Source: Chitinophaga pinensis DSM 2588
GTDB taxonomy: Bacteria; Bacteroidota; Bacteroidia; Chitinophagales; Chitinophagaceae
Direction of reading: 5' to 3'
Assembly: GCF_000024005.1 (NCBI RefSeq)
Contig: NC_013132.1
Location: 8,240,001-8,304,000 of the forward strand
DNA: 64,000 nucleotides
Positions 7,239 to 14,329 of the stretch are shown in pieces. The notes below the pieces were generated by a model. That model saw only the letters and a program-made list of their open reading frames with translations. It was not told the DNA's origin and searched no databases. Each line of letters opens with the position of its first letter. Position 1 is the stretch's first letter. The translations under genes and the position numbers were made by a program.

Positions 7239-9686
7239 TCAGACACAATCCACATCCGGTACGATGAAAACCGAACGGAACTGCTTTTCTGCCAGCAGTC
7301 TGATAAAATGTTCCTGCACCATTCGTTTGGTATCAGCGATCACCTTGGAGTCGCGGGGCAGTTTAATCAGCATTTCCTGCAGATAGTTATTGCGCACACG
7401 TCCTACCAATGGTATAGCAGGCCCCACCAGTCTTGCGCCGATATGCGGTCTTAACCAGTTGCCCAGTACCTGTGCCGCCTGTTCGACCGTTTGCTGGTTT
7501 TTATGCTTGAGGGTTATTTTCAATAATCGGGTAAAAGGCGGATAACTGAAGTTTTCTCTTTCCGCTATTTCTGCCACATACATGGCCTTGTAATCATGTG
7601 TAGTGACATAACTCAATACCGGATGACGGGTATTACTGGCTTGTATAATCACCTTTCCTTTACCATGTTTCCTGCCCGCACGGCCACTCACCTGTTCCAT
7701 CAGCTGGAAGGCCCGTTCATTCACACGGAAATCAGGAAAACTCAACAAACTATCTGCACTCAGGATACCTACCAGGTTCACATTGTCAAAGTCCAGTCCT
7801 TTCACCACCATCTGCGTCCCTACCAGGATATCGATATCCCGTTGTTCCAGCAGCTGAATCATTTTATTATGACTGTCCTTATTACGCACGGCGTCCATAT
7901 CCATACGGGCGATACGCGCTTTAGGGAACAGCTGTTGCAGATCATCTTCGATCTTTTCTGTACCAAAGCTTTTCGGATTGAGCGTCTGACTACCACAGGC
8001 CGCACAGGTCTGTGGATAAGGATAACGCGTACCGCAATAGTGACAATGCAGTTTATCCTGGTTCTTATGATAAGTCAGTGATACATCACAGTTCTTACAA
8101 CTGGGGATCCATCCGCAGGTAGCACACATCAGGAAAGGTGCATAACCGCGTCTGTTCTGAAAGAGAATCACCTGGTTGCCTGCTGCCACACTGTTATTAA
8201 TAGCGGCATTCAGTTGCGGCGTGAAGTTTTCCTGCATACTCTTTTCTGCACGTTCTTTCTTCACGTCAACAATGGCAATTTCCGGCATTTCCAGTCCGCC
8301 GAAACGTTCCGACAGTTCCACCAGCCCATATTTCCCCTGTTGGGCATTAAAATACGATTCCAGTGAAGGGGTGGCAGAACCTAACAGTACCTTCGCGCGA
8401 AACAGACCGGCATAGTAAATAGCGGCATCTCTTGCGTGGTAGCGGGGAGCAGGATCCTGTTGCTTATAGGAAGGGTCATGTTCTTCATCCAGGATGATCA
8501 GACCCAGGTCCTGAAAAGGCAGCAGCAGACTGGAACGTGCCCCTAGCAATATCTTCAGGTCACCATTCTTTACCTTGTTCCAGATCTCTACTCTTTCGTT
8601 ATTATTAAAACGGGAGTGATAGATCCCGATTTTATTACCAAAATGTTTTTGCAGGCGGCGAACGATCTGCGCGGTCAGGGCAATTTCCGGGAGCAGGTAA
8701 AGCACCTGTTTACCCATGGCCACATACTCTTCGATCAGTTTGACATAGAGTTGGGTTTTACCGCTGGAGGTGACTCCATGCAGTAAAGTAACCGGTTTGG
8801 CAGCAAAACTGTTGCGTACTTCCGCCAGTGCCTTTTCCTGTGCAGGACTCAATTTGAAATCTATCTGGGCTTCTACCTTACCACCGCCGGGAACACGATC
8901 TACAACCCGTTTTTCTATCCAGAGGATGTTTTTATCTACCAGTCCTTTCAGCTGGGCGGTAGTAGCACCTGATTTCTTTAATAATTCAGACTGCAGTACA
9001 CTACCCTGTGTTTTGATCAGGTGCAGATAAGCCAGCAGCAGTTCCATCTGCTTGGGCGCTTTGGCCAGTTCGTTGAACAGGGGCGCCAGCAGTTCTTCAT
9101 CTTCATACTGGGTGTGCAGCTGTACGTAGTTCTCTTTTTTCTCTTTATATACCTCTTTCAGTTCTTCATATACCAGCAATACGTTCTTTTCTATCAGTTT
9201 TTTGATAGTGGAATAAACGTCTGCTTTATCCAGTATGAGCTGCACTTCATCGATCCGCAGTTCTTTACGGATGTTGAGGGCTTCTGCTACCAGGTATTCA
9301 TCATCATCGAGGTTAGAGAAGTCGTCGCCATAGGCGTCGTTAAAAAGGAGGAGTGTTTCGCTGGAAAGTTTCAGATGGGCAGGCAGGGCGGCATTGAGTA
9401 CCTCCCCTTCTGTGCACATATAATAAGAAGCGAGCCATTGCCAGAATGACAGCTGCGTAGGATATACGACAGGGTCTTTATCCAGCATATCCAGCAGGGG
9501 TTTAGTCCTGTAGTCAGCAGGCGCCTGTTCATGAATCGCTTTTACAATACCTGCATATTTCTTCTGTTTGCCCAGTTGTACGGCCACACGGCTACCTGCC
9601 TTCAACGATTCCTCCATATGCGGAGGTACCGCGTAAGTATAATTTTTTGGCAGGGCCAATGGCAGTATGACGTCAGCAAATTTCAT
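7239..9686 (-). CDS. priA: Primosomal protein N' (replication restart helicase PriA)
   Basis: 815 residues. PriA recognises stalled forks and D-loops and reloads the replicative helicase, using 3'-5' DNA unwinding. The N-terminal 3'BD (MKFADVILPLALPKNYTYAV) is intact. Walker A is LLHGVTSSGKTQLY and the DEAH-type box is IILDEEHDPSY. The zinc-binding insert has paired Cys in CATCGWIPSCKNCDVS, LHCHYCGTRYP and QTCAACGS. Motifs V and VI appear as LVGTQMVVKGLDFDNV and QVSGRAGRK. All key residues are present. It begins 8 bases after the stop of plsC, so the two are very likely co-transcribed. Confidence 0.97.
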   Translation of the reverse strand: MKFADVILPLALPKNYTYAVPPHMEESLKAGSRVAVQLGKQKKYAGIVKAIHEQAPADYRTKPLLDMLDKDPVVYPTQLSFWQWLASYYMCTEGEVLNAALPAHLKLSSETLLLFNDAYGDDFSNLDDDEYLVAEALNIRKELRIDEVQLILDKADVYSTIKKLIEKNVLLVYEELKEVYKEKKENYVQLHTQYEDEELLAPLFNELAKAPKQMELLLAYLHLIKTQGSVLQSELLKKSGATTAQLKGLVDKNILWIEKRVVDRVPGGGKVEAQIDFKLSPAQEKALAEVRNSFAAKPVTLLHGVTSSGKTQLYVKLIEEYVAMGKQVLYLLPEIALTAQIVRRLQKHFGNKIGIYHSRFNNNERVEIWNKVKNGDLKILLGARSSLLLPFQDLGLIILDEEHDPSYKQQDPAPRYHARDAAIYYAGLFRAKVLLGSATPSLESYFNAQQGKYGLVELSERFGGLEMPEIAIVDVKKERAEKSMQENFTPQLNAAINNSVAAGNQVILFQNRRGYAPFLMCATCGWIPSCKNCDVSLTYHKNQDKLHCHYCGTRYPYPQTCAACGSQTLNPKSFGTEKIEDDLQQLFPKARIARMDMDAVRNKDSHNKMIQLLEQRDIDILVGTQMVVKGLDFDNVNLVGILSADSLLSFPDFRVNERAFQLMEQVSGRAGRKHGKGKVIIQASNTRHPVLSYVTTHDYKAMYVAEIAERENFSYPPFTRLLKITLKHKNQQTVEQAAQVLGNWLRPHIGARLVGPAIPLVGRVRNNYLQEMLIKLPRDSKVIADTKRMVQEHFIRLLAEKQFRSVFIVPDVDCV

Positions 9687-9694
9687 CCGGCAAT

Positions 9695-10435
9695 TTATAC
9701 AGTAGCCTTCAATTCTTGTTCCATAATGTTAAATACCTGCTGTTTAAGGGCTGGCAGGTCTTCCATTGTCAGTCCGGCGACAGGAACAGGCGGCAGGTAT
9801 ACCACACGACAGCGACCAGGATTCAGATTGAACCCTTTGGCGTGCAGGCGTTTACCATTATCCAGGTACAGGACTGGCTGGATAGGTGTCTGTGTTTCGA
9901 TGGCTATACGGAATGCGCCATTATGGAATGGCTGTAAAAGTGAGTCAGTTTCGTTGGTGGTACCTTCGGGGAAGATCAGGATGGAAACGCCTTCTTTGAT
10001 AACGGAGATCATTTCACGAACGCTGCGGGCACGGGCCTTGGCATCAGAGCGGTCTACCATTACGACGGACTGGCGGTAGATGTAACCGAAAGCCGGAATA
10101 CGTTTCATTTCGATCTTACCCAGCGGACGGAAAGGAAGTCTCATCACCTGCACGGCGAGTGCAGCGTCCAGGTAGGAACGGTGATTGACAACATACAGGT
10201 ATGGTGTCTTGTCCTTTTTGTCATGTTTATAGATCCGCTTTACCATGATCCCCACGGCCGGGAACCAGGTATATGACCAGAAGCGCAGAAAATAGAATAT
10301 GATATTTCCCCCCTTGATTCTTCCCAGGAATGACGCCAGAAAGATTGGCGGGATAATAAGGAACATGATAACAAGGAACACGATAGCGGCGTATATCATA
10401 TACACCACATGTAACGGCTTGAGCAATAACTTCAT
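9695..10435 (-). CDS. plsC: 1-acyl-sn-glycerol-3-phosphate acyltransferase (PlsC family)
   Basis: 246 residues from the internal ATG at 10435 (MKLLLKPLHVVYMIYAAIVF); the longer reading from 10468 adds 11 residues that do not look like protein. One or two membrane helices (residues about 8-38) are followed by the acyltransferase block: the catalytic NHRSYLD (the HxxxxD motif), then PFRPLGKIEMKRIP, and FPEGTTN, the phosphate-binding glycerol-3-phosphate motif. It transfers an acyl chain to lysophosphatidic acid at the inner membrane. It sits just before priA. Confidence 0.88.
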   Translation of the reverse strand: MKLLLKPLHVVYMIYAAIVFLVIMFLIIPPIFLASFLGRIKGGNIIFYFLRFWSYTWFPAVGIMVKRIYKHDKKDKTPYLYVVNHRSYLDAALAVQVMRLPFRPLGKIEMKRIPAFGYIYRQSVVMVDRSDAKARARSVREMISVIKEGVSILIFPEGTTNETDSLLQPFHNGAFRIAIETQTPIQPVLYLDNGKRLHAKGFNLNPGRCRVVYLPPVPVAGLTMEDLPALKQQVFNIMEQELKATV

Positions 10436-10500
10436 AATAATGCCAGTCTCTGTTTTAGTCTGATGCAAGCCGGAAAATTACAGTATACATATGGAAATAC

Positions 10501-10962
10501 CTAATTACAGCTGCAGGACCAATCCTTATCAAGGTCGATACAGGTAACTACGCTGGTGGTGTCTTCGCAAGGTGCGAATACTACGCGGAGATGCTGGCCT
10601 TCTTCAGAATAGCCTTCAAGTGCATAGGTGGGACATGGTTCGTCCTGGGGATTCGATTTTTCGTTATTGACACTGCCGGTTTCCAGTATCCCAACTACTT
10701 CGGCTTCCGTCACATGACGGCATTCCATACGGCATCTGGCGTGCCGGGTGTACTTGAGTGGTGCATGACGGTTAAGTCCTGCAGGTGTCTTTTCGGTAAT
10801 CTTCTTGTCCCTCTTGTCTGTTGTGGCGATACTCGTGTTATTGTGTGCAGTAACGCGTGGTTGACGTTGCGGCCCTTTCCACCATTGTTGTTGCCAGGCG
10901 AGCCACAACAACAGTGTTAATAACAACATAGGTATATACTTACCCTTAGATTTCATGGTCAT
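10501..10962 (-). CDS. Membrane-anchored DUF4258 protein
   Basis: 153 residues. An N-terminal hydrophobic helix (YIPMLLLTLLLWLAW) could be a signal anchor, followed by a charged linker. The C-terminal half fits DUF4258: KYTRHARCRMECRHVTEAEV, then VGILETGSVN, and LRVVFAPCEDTTSVVTCIDL. Plain DUF4258 proteins resemble small RNase-fold toxins but are cytoplasmic. This one is anchored and rich in Cys (CRMEC, CPTY, PCED, VTCI, CSC), so I read it as exported and disulfide-bonded, function unknown. It lies upstream of plsC on the same strand and diverges from mtaB. Confidence 0.65.
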   Translation of the reverse strand: MTMKSKGKYIPMLLLTLLLWLAWQQQWWKGPQRQPRVTAHNNTSIATTDKRDKKITEKTPAGLNRHAPLKYTRHARCRMECRHVTEAEVVGILETGSVNNEKSNPQDEPCPTYALEGYSEEGQHLRVVFAPCEDTTSVVTCIDLDKDWSCSCN

Positions 10963-11050
10963 GCTCTGTTACGAATACATTCAGCATTGCTCGTGCCGGA
11001 CGGCAATCTAGTACAATTTTAGCAATATAACCAGTATAAAAAAAAGGTGC

Positions 11051-11058
11051 TACCTTTG
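11051..11058 (+). promoter_or_regulatory. -7 promoter element of mtaB
   Basis: TACCTTTG, an exact match to the Bacteroidota TAnnTTTG element, ends 8 bases before the ATG at 11067. Transcription would begin within a few bases of the start codon, so the mRNA is nearly leaderless. I see no clear TTTG at the -33 position. Confidence 0.6.
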
Positions 11059-11066
11059 CGCTCCTT

Positions 11067-12344
11067 ATGACAACAGGTAAAAAAGTAGCATTTCATACCC
11101 TCGGCTGTAAGCTGAACTTTTCAGAAACCTCCTCTCTGAGCAGGCTGCTGGAACAGGATGGTTTTGTGAAAACAGATTTCGAGGAGCAGGCGGATGTGTA
11201 TGTGATCAATACCTGCTCTGTTACCGAAAACGCTGATAAGGAGTGCCGTCACCTGGTACGCCGTATCCAGCGGAGAGCGCCGGAGAGCATGATAGTGATC
11301 ACCGGCTGTTATGCACAGCTGAAACCAAAAGAGATCGCTGAGATCGAAGGCGTTGATCTCGTACTGGGGGCCGCAGAGAAGTTCAATATCGTGGACCATC
11401 TGAAAACCCTCACCAAAGGCGACAGTGCGAAGATCTGCTCCTGCGACATCGAAGACGTCAATACTTTCCATGCCTCCTATTCGGTAAACGACCGTACCCG
11501 CACCTTCCTGAAGGTACAGGACGGCTGTGACTATACCTGCTCCTTCTGCACCATCCCGATGGCCAGAGGTAAAAGCCGTAGTGACAGTGTTGCCCGCGTA
11601 GTAGAACATGCGCATTCCCTGGCGGCTTCCGGTGTAAAAGAGATCGTTCTGACAGGTATCAACCTCGGCGATTTCGGGAAAGGCCTGGAAGGCGGTAAGA
11701 AAAGAGAAGAAACTTTCTTTGAACTGATACAGGAACTGGACAAAGTGGAAGGCATCGAGCGTTACCGCATCTCCTCCATCGAACCCAACCTGCTGAGTAA
11801 TGAGATTATCGAATTTGTGGCCAACAGCAAACGCTTCATGCCGCATTTCCATATTCCTTTACAGAGCGGCAGTAATGATATACTGGGACTGATGCGCCGT
11901 CGTTACCGTCGTGAACTGTATGCTGATAAAGTAGCGCTGATCAAACAGTTTATGCCACATTGCGCCATCGGCGTGGATGTTATCGTTGGCTTCCCGTCCG
12001 AATCAGACGCGCATTTCCAGGAAACATACGACTTCCTGCACGGACTGGATATTTCCTACCTGCACGTATTCACTTATTCAGAAAGAGCCAATACCAGTGC
12101 ACTGGACATCACCCCGGTGGTGCCTGTCAACATCCGTAACGAGCGCAATAAAATGTTACGTAACCTGAGCCATAAGAAACAACAGTACTTCAACGAACAG
12201 CATGTAGGTGAAACCAGGAAGGTATTGTTTGAAAAACATGGTAAGGACGGTATGATGGAAGGCTACACCGACAACTATATTAAAGTCACTACGCCTTATC
12301 GCCTGGAATGGACCAATCAGCTGATTGAATGGGAACTGAAGTAA
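11067..12344 (+). CDS. mtaB: tRNA (N6-threonylcarbamoyladenosine(37)-C2)-methylthiotransferase MtaB
   Basis: 425 residues. A radical-SAM enzyme that converts t6A to ms2t6A at position 37 of ANN-reading tRNAs. The N-terminal UPF0004 domain has its three cluster Cys in FHTLGCKLN (C14), INTCSVTE (C50) and VITGCYAQ (C81). The radical SAM motif is DGCDYTCSFCTIP (C154, C158, C161). A C-terminal TRAM-like segment follows around residue 370 onward. The opening KKVAFHTLGCKLN fits MtaB better than MiaB or RimO. It has its own promoter and stands upstream of a tRNA cluster. Confidence 0.93.
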   Translation: MTTGKKVAFHTLGCKLNFSETSSLSRLLEQDGFVKTDFEEQADVYVINTCSVTENADKECRHLVRRIQRRAPESMIVITGCYAQLKPKEIAEIEGVDLVLGAAEKFNIVDHLKTLTKGDSAKICSCDIEDVNTFHASYSVNDRTRTFLKVQDGCDYTCSFCTIPMARGKSRSDSVARVVEHAHSLAASGVKEIVLTGINLGDFGKGLEGGKKREETFFELIQELDKVEGIERYRISSIEPNLLSNEIIEFVANSKRFMPHFHIPLQSGSNDILGLMRRRYRRELYADKVALIKQFMPHCAIGVDVIVGFPSESDAHFQETYDFLHGLDISYLHVFTYSERANTSALDITPVVPVNIRNERNKMLRNLSHKKQQYFNEQHVGETRKVLFEKHGKDGMMEGYTDNYIKVTTPYRLEWTNQLIEWELK

Positions 12345-12496
12345 TGTATTTTTTAATACGTTTACACTGATAAGGTTCCTGCAATAACAAAAAAGTTCTT
12401 AATTTATTATTTCAATAGAATCCTTTTCTGCAAAGGATTTGAGAGCATTCATACTTTATAGCCAATTCACTTTTTGATAATTATTCATTAAAAAAA

Positions 12497-12527
12497 TTTG
12501 GCAGAATGAAAATACTTTCTACCTTTG
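12497..12527 (+). promoter_or_regulatory. Promoter of the tRNA-Val cluster
   Basis: TTTG (12497-12500), 19 bases, then TACCTTTG (12520-12527): an ideal Bacteroidota housekeeping promoter. The first tRNA begins 44 bases after the -7 element. Confidence 0.85.
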
Positions 12528-12571
12528 CAATCCCATCAGACAAAAGGACTGGTGGTCACGAAGAAAAGAAT

Positions 12572-12646
12572 GGGAGTTTAGCTCAGCTGGTTCAGAGCAT
12601 CTGCCTTACAAGCAGAGGGTCGATGGTTCGAATCCGTCAACTCCCA
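12572..12646 (+). tRNA. tRNA-Val (anticodon TAC), copy 1
   Basis: Cloverleaf with acceptor stem GGGAGTT/AACTCCC, D arm GCTC...GAGC, anticodon arm TCTGC-CTTACAA-GCAGA (anticodon TAC) and T loop GGTTCGAATCC. The discriminator is A, and CCA is not encoded. 75 bases. Confidence 0.97.
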
Positions 12647-12676
12647 CTCAGTTACTTTTAAATTTCTTTTTCTTCA

Positions 12677-12751
12677 GGGAGTTTAGCTCAGCTGGTTCAG
12701 AGCATCTGCCTTACAAGCAGAGGGTCGATGGTTCGAATCCGTCAACTCCCA
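12677..12751 (+). tRNA. tRNA-Val (anticodon TAC), copy 2
   Basis: Identical over all 75 bases to the copy at 12572 and separated from it by 30 bases, so both are probably cut from one transcript. Followed by a terminator. Confidence 0.97.
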
Positions 12752-12756
12752 CCCAG

Positions 12757-12788
12757 AAGCTTCATCAACAGGATGATGCTTTTTTTTT
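12757..12788 (+). terminator. Terminator after tRNA-Val copy 2
   Basis: A GC-TCATC stem with a short loop (AAGCTTCATC ... GGATGATGCTT) is followed by a run of nine T. Confidence 0.75.
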
Positions 12789-12849
12789 GACAAAAATGTT
12801 TCCGCTGTATAGCGGTCCTTTCAGGGAAACCTGGTAGTAGAAAAGAGAA

Positions 12850-12924
12850 GGGAGTTTAGCTCAGCTGGTTCAGAGCATCTGCCTTACAAGCAGAGGGTCG
12901 ATGGTTCGAATCCGTCAACTCCCA
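12850..12924 (+). tRNA. tRNA-Val (anticodon TAC), copy 3
   Basis: Identical to the other two copies. It lies beyond the terminator at 12757-12788, and I find no convincing promoter between them, so it either depends on read-through or has a weak promoter of its own. A CAGG-GAAA-CCTG hairpin lies in the spacer. Confidence 0.97.
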
Positions 12925-12929
12925 CATAG

Positions 12930-12957
12930 AAAGCTTCATCGTAAGATGGAGCTTTTT
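12930..12957 (+). terminator. Terminator after tRNA-Val copy 3
   Basis: AAAGCTTCATC, loop GTAA, GATGGAGCTTTTT: a stem closely similar to the one after copy 2. Confidence 0.75.
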
Positions 12958-12983
12958 CATTTTTAATACCCTCAAGCGTGGGG

Positions 12984-13018
12984 TTAATTAAGAATTAGAA
13001 ATTAAGAAGTAAGAATTG
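12984..13018 (+). repeat. Degenerate AATTAGGAATT-type array (copy 2)
   Basis: TTAATTAAGAATTAGAAATTAAGAAGTAAGAATT in two parts, a decayed version of the seven-base units seen elsewhere. Its inverted partner is at 13120-13150. Confidence 0.5.
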
Positions 13019-13119
13019 CTTAGCCTTCCTCATTCAAAACTTCATTCACTTTATAATTTTCCCGTCAACGTCCCCCCAGTAGGCATTTTCACTAAATCGT
13101 AGCCGTTATCAACAGCTTT

Positions 13120-13150
13120 AACTCTTAACTGTTAATTGTTAATTTCTTAT
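13120..13150 (-). repeat. Degenerate AATTAGGAATT-type array (copy 3)
   Basis: Reads as AACTCTTAACTG then TTAATTGTTAATTTCTTA on the plus strand, the inverse of copy 2. It lies just upstream of the MetF-like gene. Confidence 0.45.
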
Positions 13151-13186
13151 TCCTATCTTGCACTGTTTTTAAAAAACCGCCACCCA

Positions 13187-14182
13187 ATGGGCCATACGCT
13201 TGCTGATAAAATTAAATCGGGACATTCAAGACTTGTTTTTTACAGCCTTACGCCCCCAAAAATAACTACCAACCAGGATAGAATAGCTGAAATCGCACAG
13301 GCACAAGCTGAACGTATCAGCGCGCTTGATATCGATGCACTGATCCTCTATGATATCCAGGACGAAACCACCAGGACTGAACAGGAAAGAACATTCGCTT
13401 TTATTCCGACTGTACTGCCGGAGCAATACAGCAGGGATTATTTTCATCAGCTGAAAGTTCCCCGTATCATCTATAAAAGCATTGCCAATCTGAATGATGC
13501 GCAGTTTAAGCAATGGTTAACTGACAATGGCGACATACAGCACTCCGTGTTTGTAGGCGCTTCTTCCCAGCAACAGATCGAACAAACCAACTTCTCCCTG
13601 TCAGATGCTTATGCCCTCAGACAACAACATGCACCTGAGCTGCTGATCGGTGGTGTGACCATCCCGGAACGCCATGCGAAAAAAGGAGATGAACATGTCC
13701 GGCTTTCCAATAAGATGGAACAAGGTTGCAGCTTCTTTGTATCACAGTGCGTGTATAACGTGAATGATACCAAAGACGTGTTGGCAGATTATTACTATCA
13801 CTCCCGTGAAATCAGTCAGACGCCTGCACCGATTGTCTTTACGCTGGCTCCCTGTGGTTCACTGAAGACATTACAGTTCATGGAATGGCTGGGTATCAAA
13901 GTACCGAAGTGGCTGTACAATGACCTGAAACATTCTAAAGACATCTTACAGGCATCTATAGACACCTGCCTCCATGTAGCTTCAGAATTGCTGGAATATG
14001 CAGACAAAAAGAACATGTCTATCGGCTTCAATATCGAAAGTATTTCTATCAAAAAAGACGAAATCAGCGCTTCTATCGATCTGTTGGACCAGGTACTCAA
14101 ATTAAGTAAACAGTCCTTAAAAATGGCGCCGGAAAGGGCATCAGGAAAGGTGGTGGAAGCAGTAAGGATGCCACACTATTAA
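13187..14182 (+). CDS. Methylenetetrahydrofolate reductase-like protein
   Basis: 331 residues from the ATG at 13187 (MGHTLADKIKSG); a reading from 13136 adds 17 residues of intergenic character. The core resembles the MetF barrel: VFYSLTPPKI near the start, the folate/flavin region around ALILYDIQDET, LLIGGVTIPERHAKKGDEH, then SNKMEQGCSFFVSQCVYN, which is a hallmark of MetF-type reductases. It is more divergent than true MetF, so the name is a family-level call. It may reduce methylenetetrahydrofolate for methionine synthesis or act on a related pterin. No met gene lies next to it. Confidence 0.7.
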   Translation: MGHTLADKIKSGHSRLVFYSLTPPKITTNQDRIAEIAQAQAERISALDIDALILYDIQDETTRTEQERTFAFIPTVLPEQYSRDYFHQLKVPRIIYKSIANLNDAQFKQWLTDNGDIQHSVFVGASSQQQIEQTNFSLSDAYALRQQHAPELLIGGVTIPERHAKKGDEHVRLSNKMEQGCSFFVSQCVYNVNDTKDVLADYYYHSREISQTPAPIVFTLAPCGSLKTLQFMEWLGIKVPKWLYNDLKHSKDILQASIDTCLHVASELLEYADKKNMSIGFNIESISIKKDEISASIDLLDQVLKLSKQSLKMAPERASGKVVEAVRMPHY

Positions 14183-14200
14183 TTAGGAATTAGGAATTAA
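14181..14200 (+). repeat. AATTAGGAATT array (copy 4)
   Basis: AATTAGGAATTAGGAATTAA directly at the stop of the MetF-like gene. It pairs with the inverted array at 14293-14325 across a terminator. Confidence 0.7.
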
Positions 14201-14219
14201 TAGCAATGATCTTCAGATA

Positions 14220-14261
14220 AACTAAAAGAGGCGTCCATTTTACCGGATGCCTCTTTTAGTT
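14220..14261. terminator. Bidirectional terminator between MetF-like gene and antiporter
   Basis: AACTAAAAGAGGCGTCC pairs with GGATGCCTCTTTTAGTT with one mismatch, giving A/T runs on both sides for both converging genes. Confidence 0.85.
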
Positions 14262-14273
14262 TATAATGACTGC

Positions 14274-14325
14274 TACGATCTCCGCTGCATTCAATTCTTA
14301 ATTTTTAATTCTTAATTCCTAATTT
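14274..14325 (-). repeat. AATTAGGAATT array with TGCAGCGGAG block (copy 5)
   Basis: On the minus strand: AATTAGGAATTAAGAATT units, then ATGCAGCGGAGATCGTAG. Inverse partner of copy 4. Confidence 0.75.
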
Positions 14326-14329
14326 CTCT

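Noticed and set aside
12984..13150. A CRISPR-like array made from the AATTAGG repeats
   Set aside because: The units are seven bases, without spacers of constant length and without cas genes; they are simple tandem arrays.
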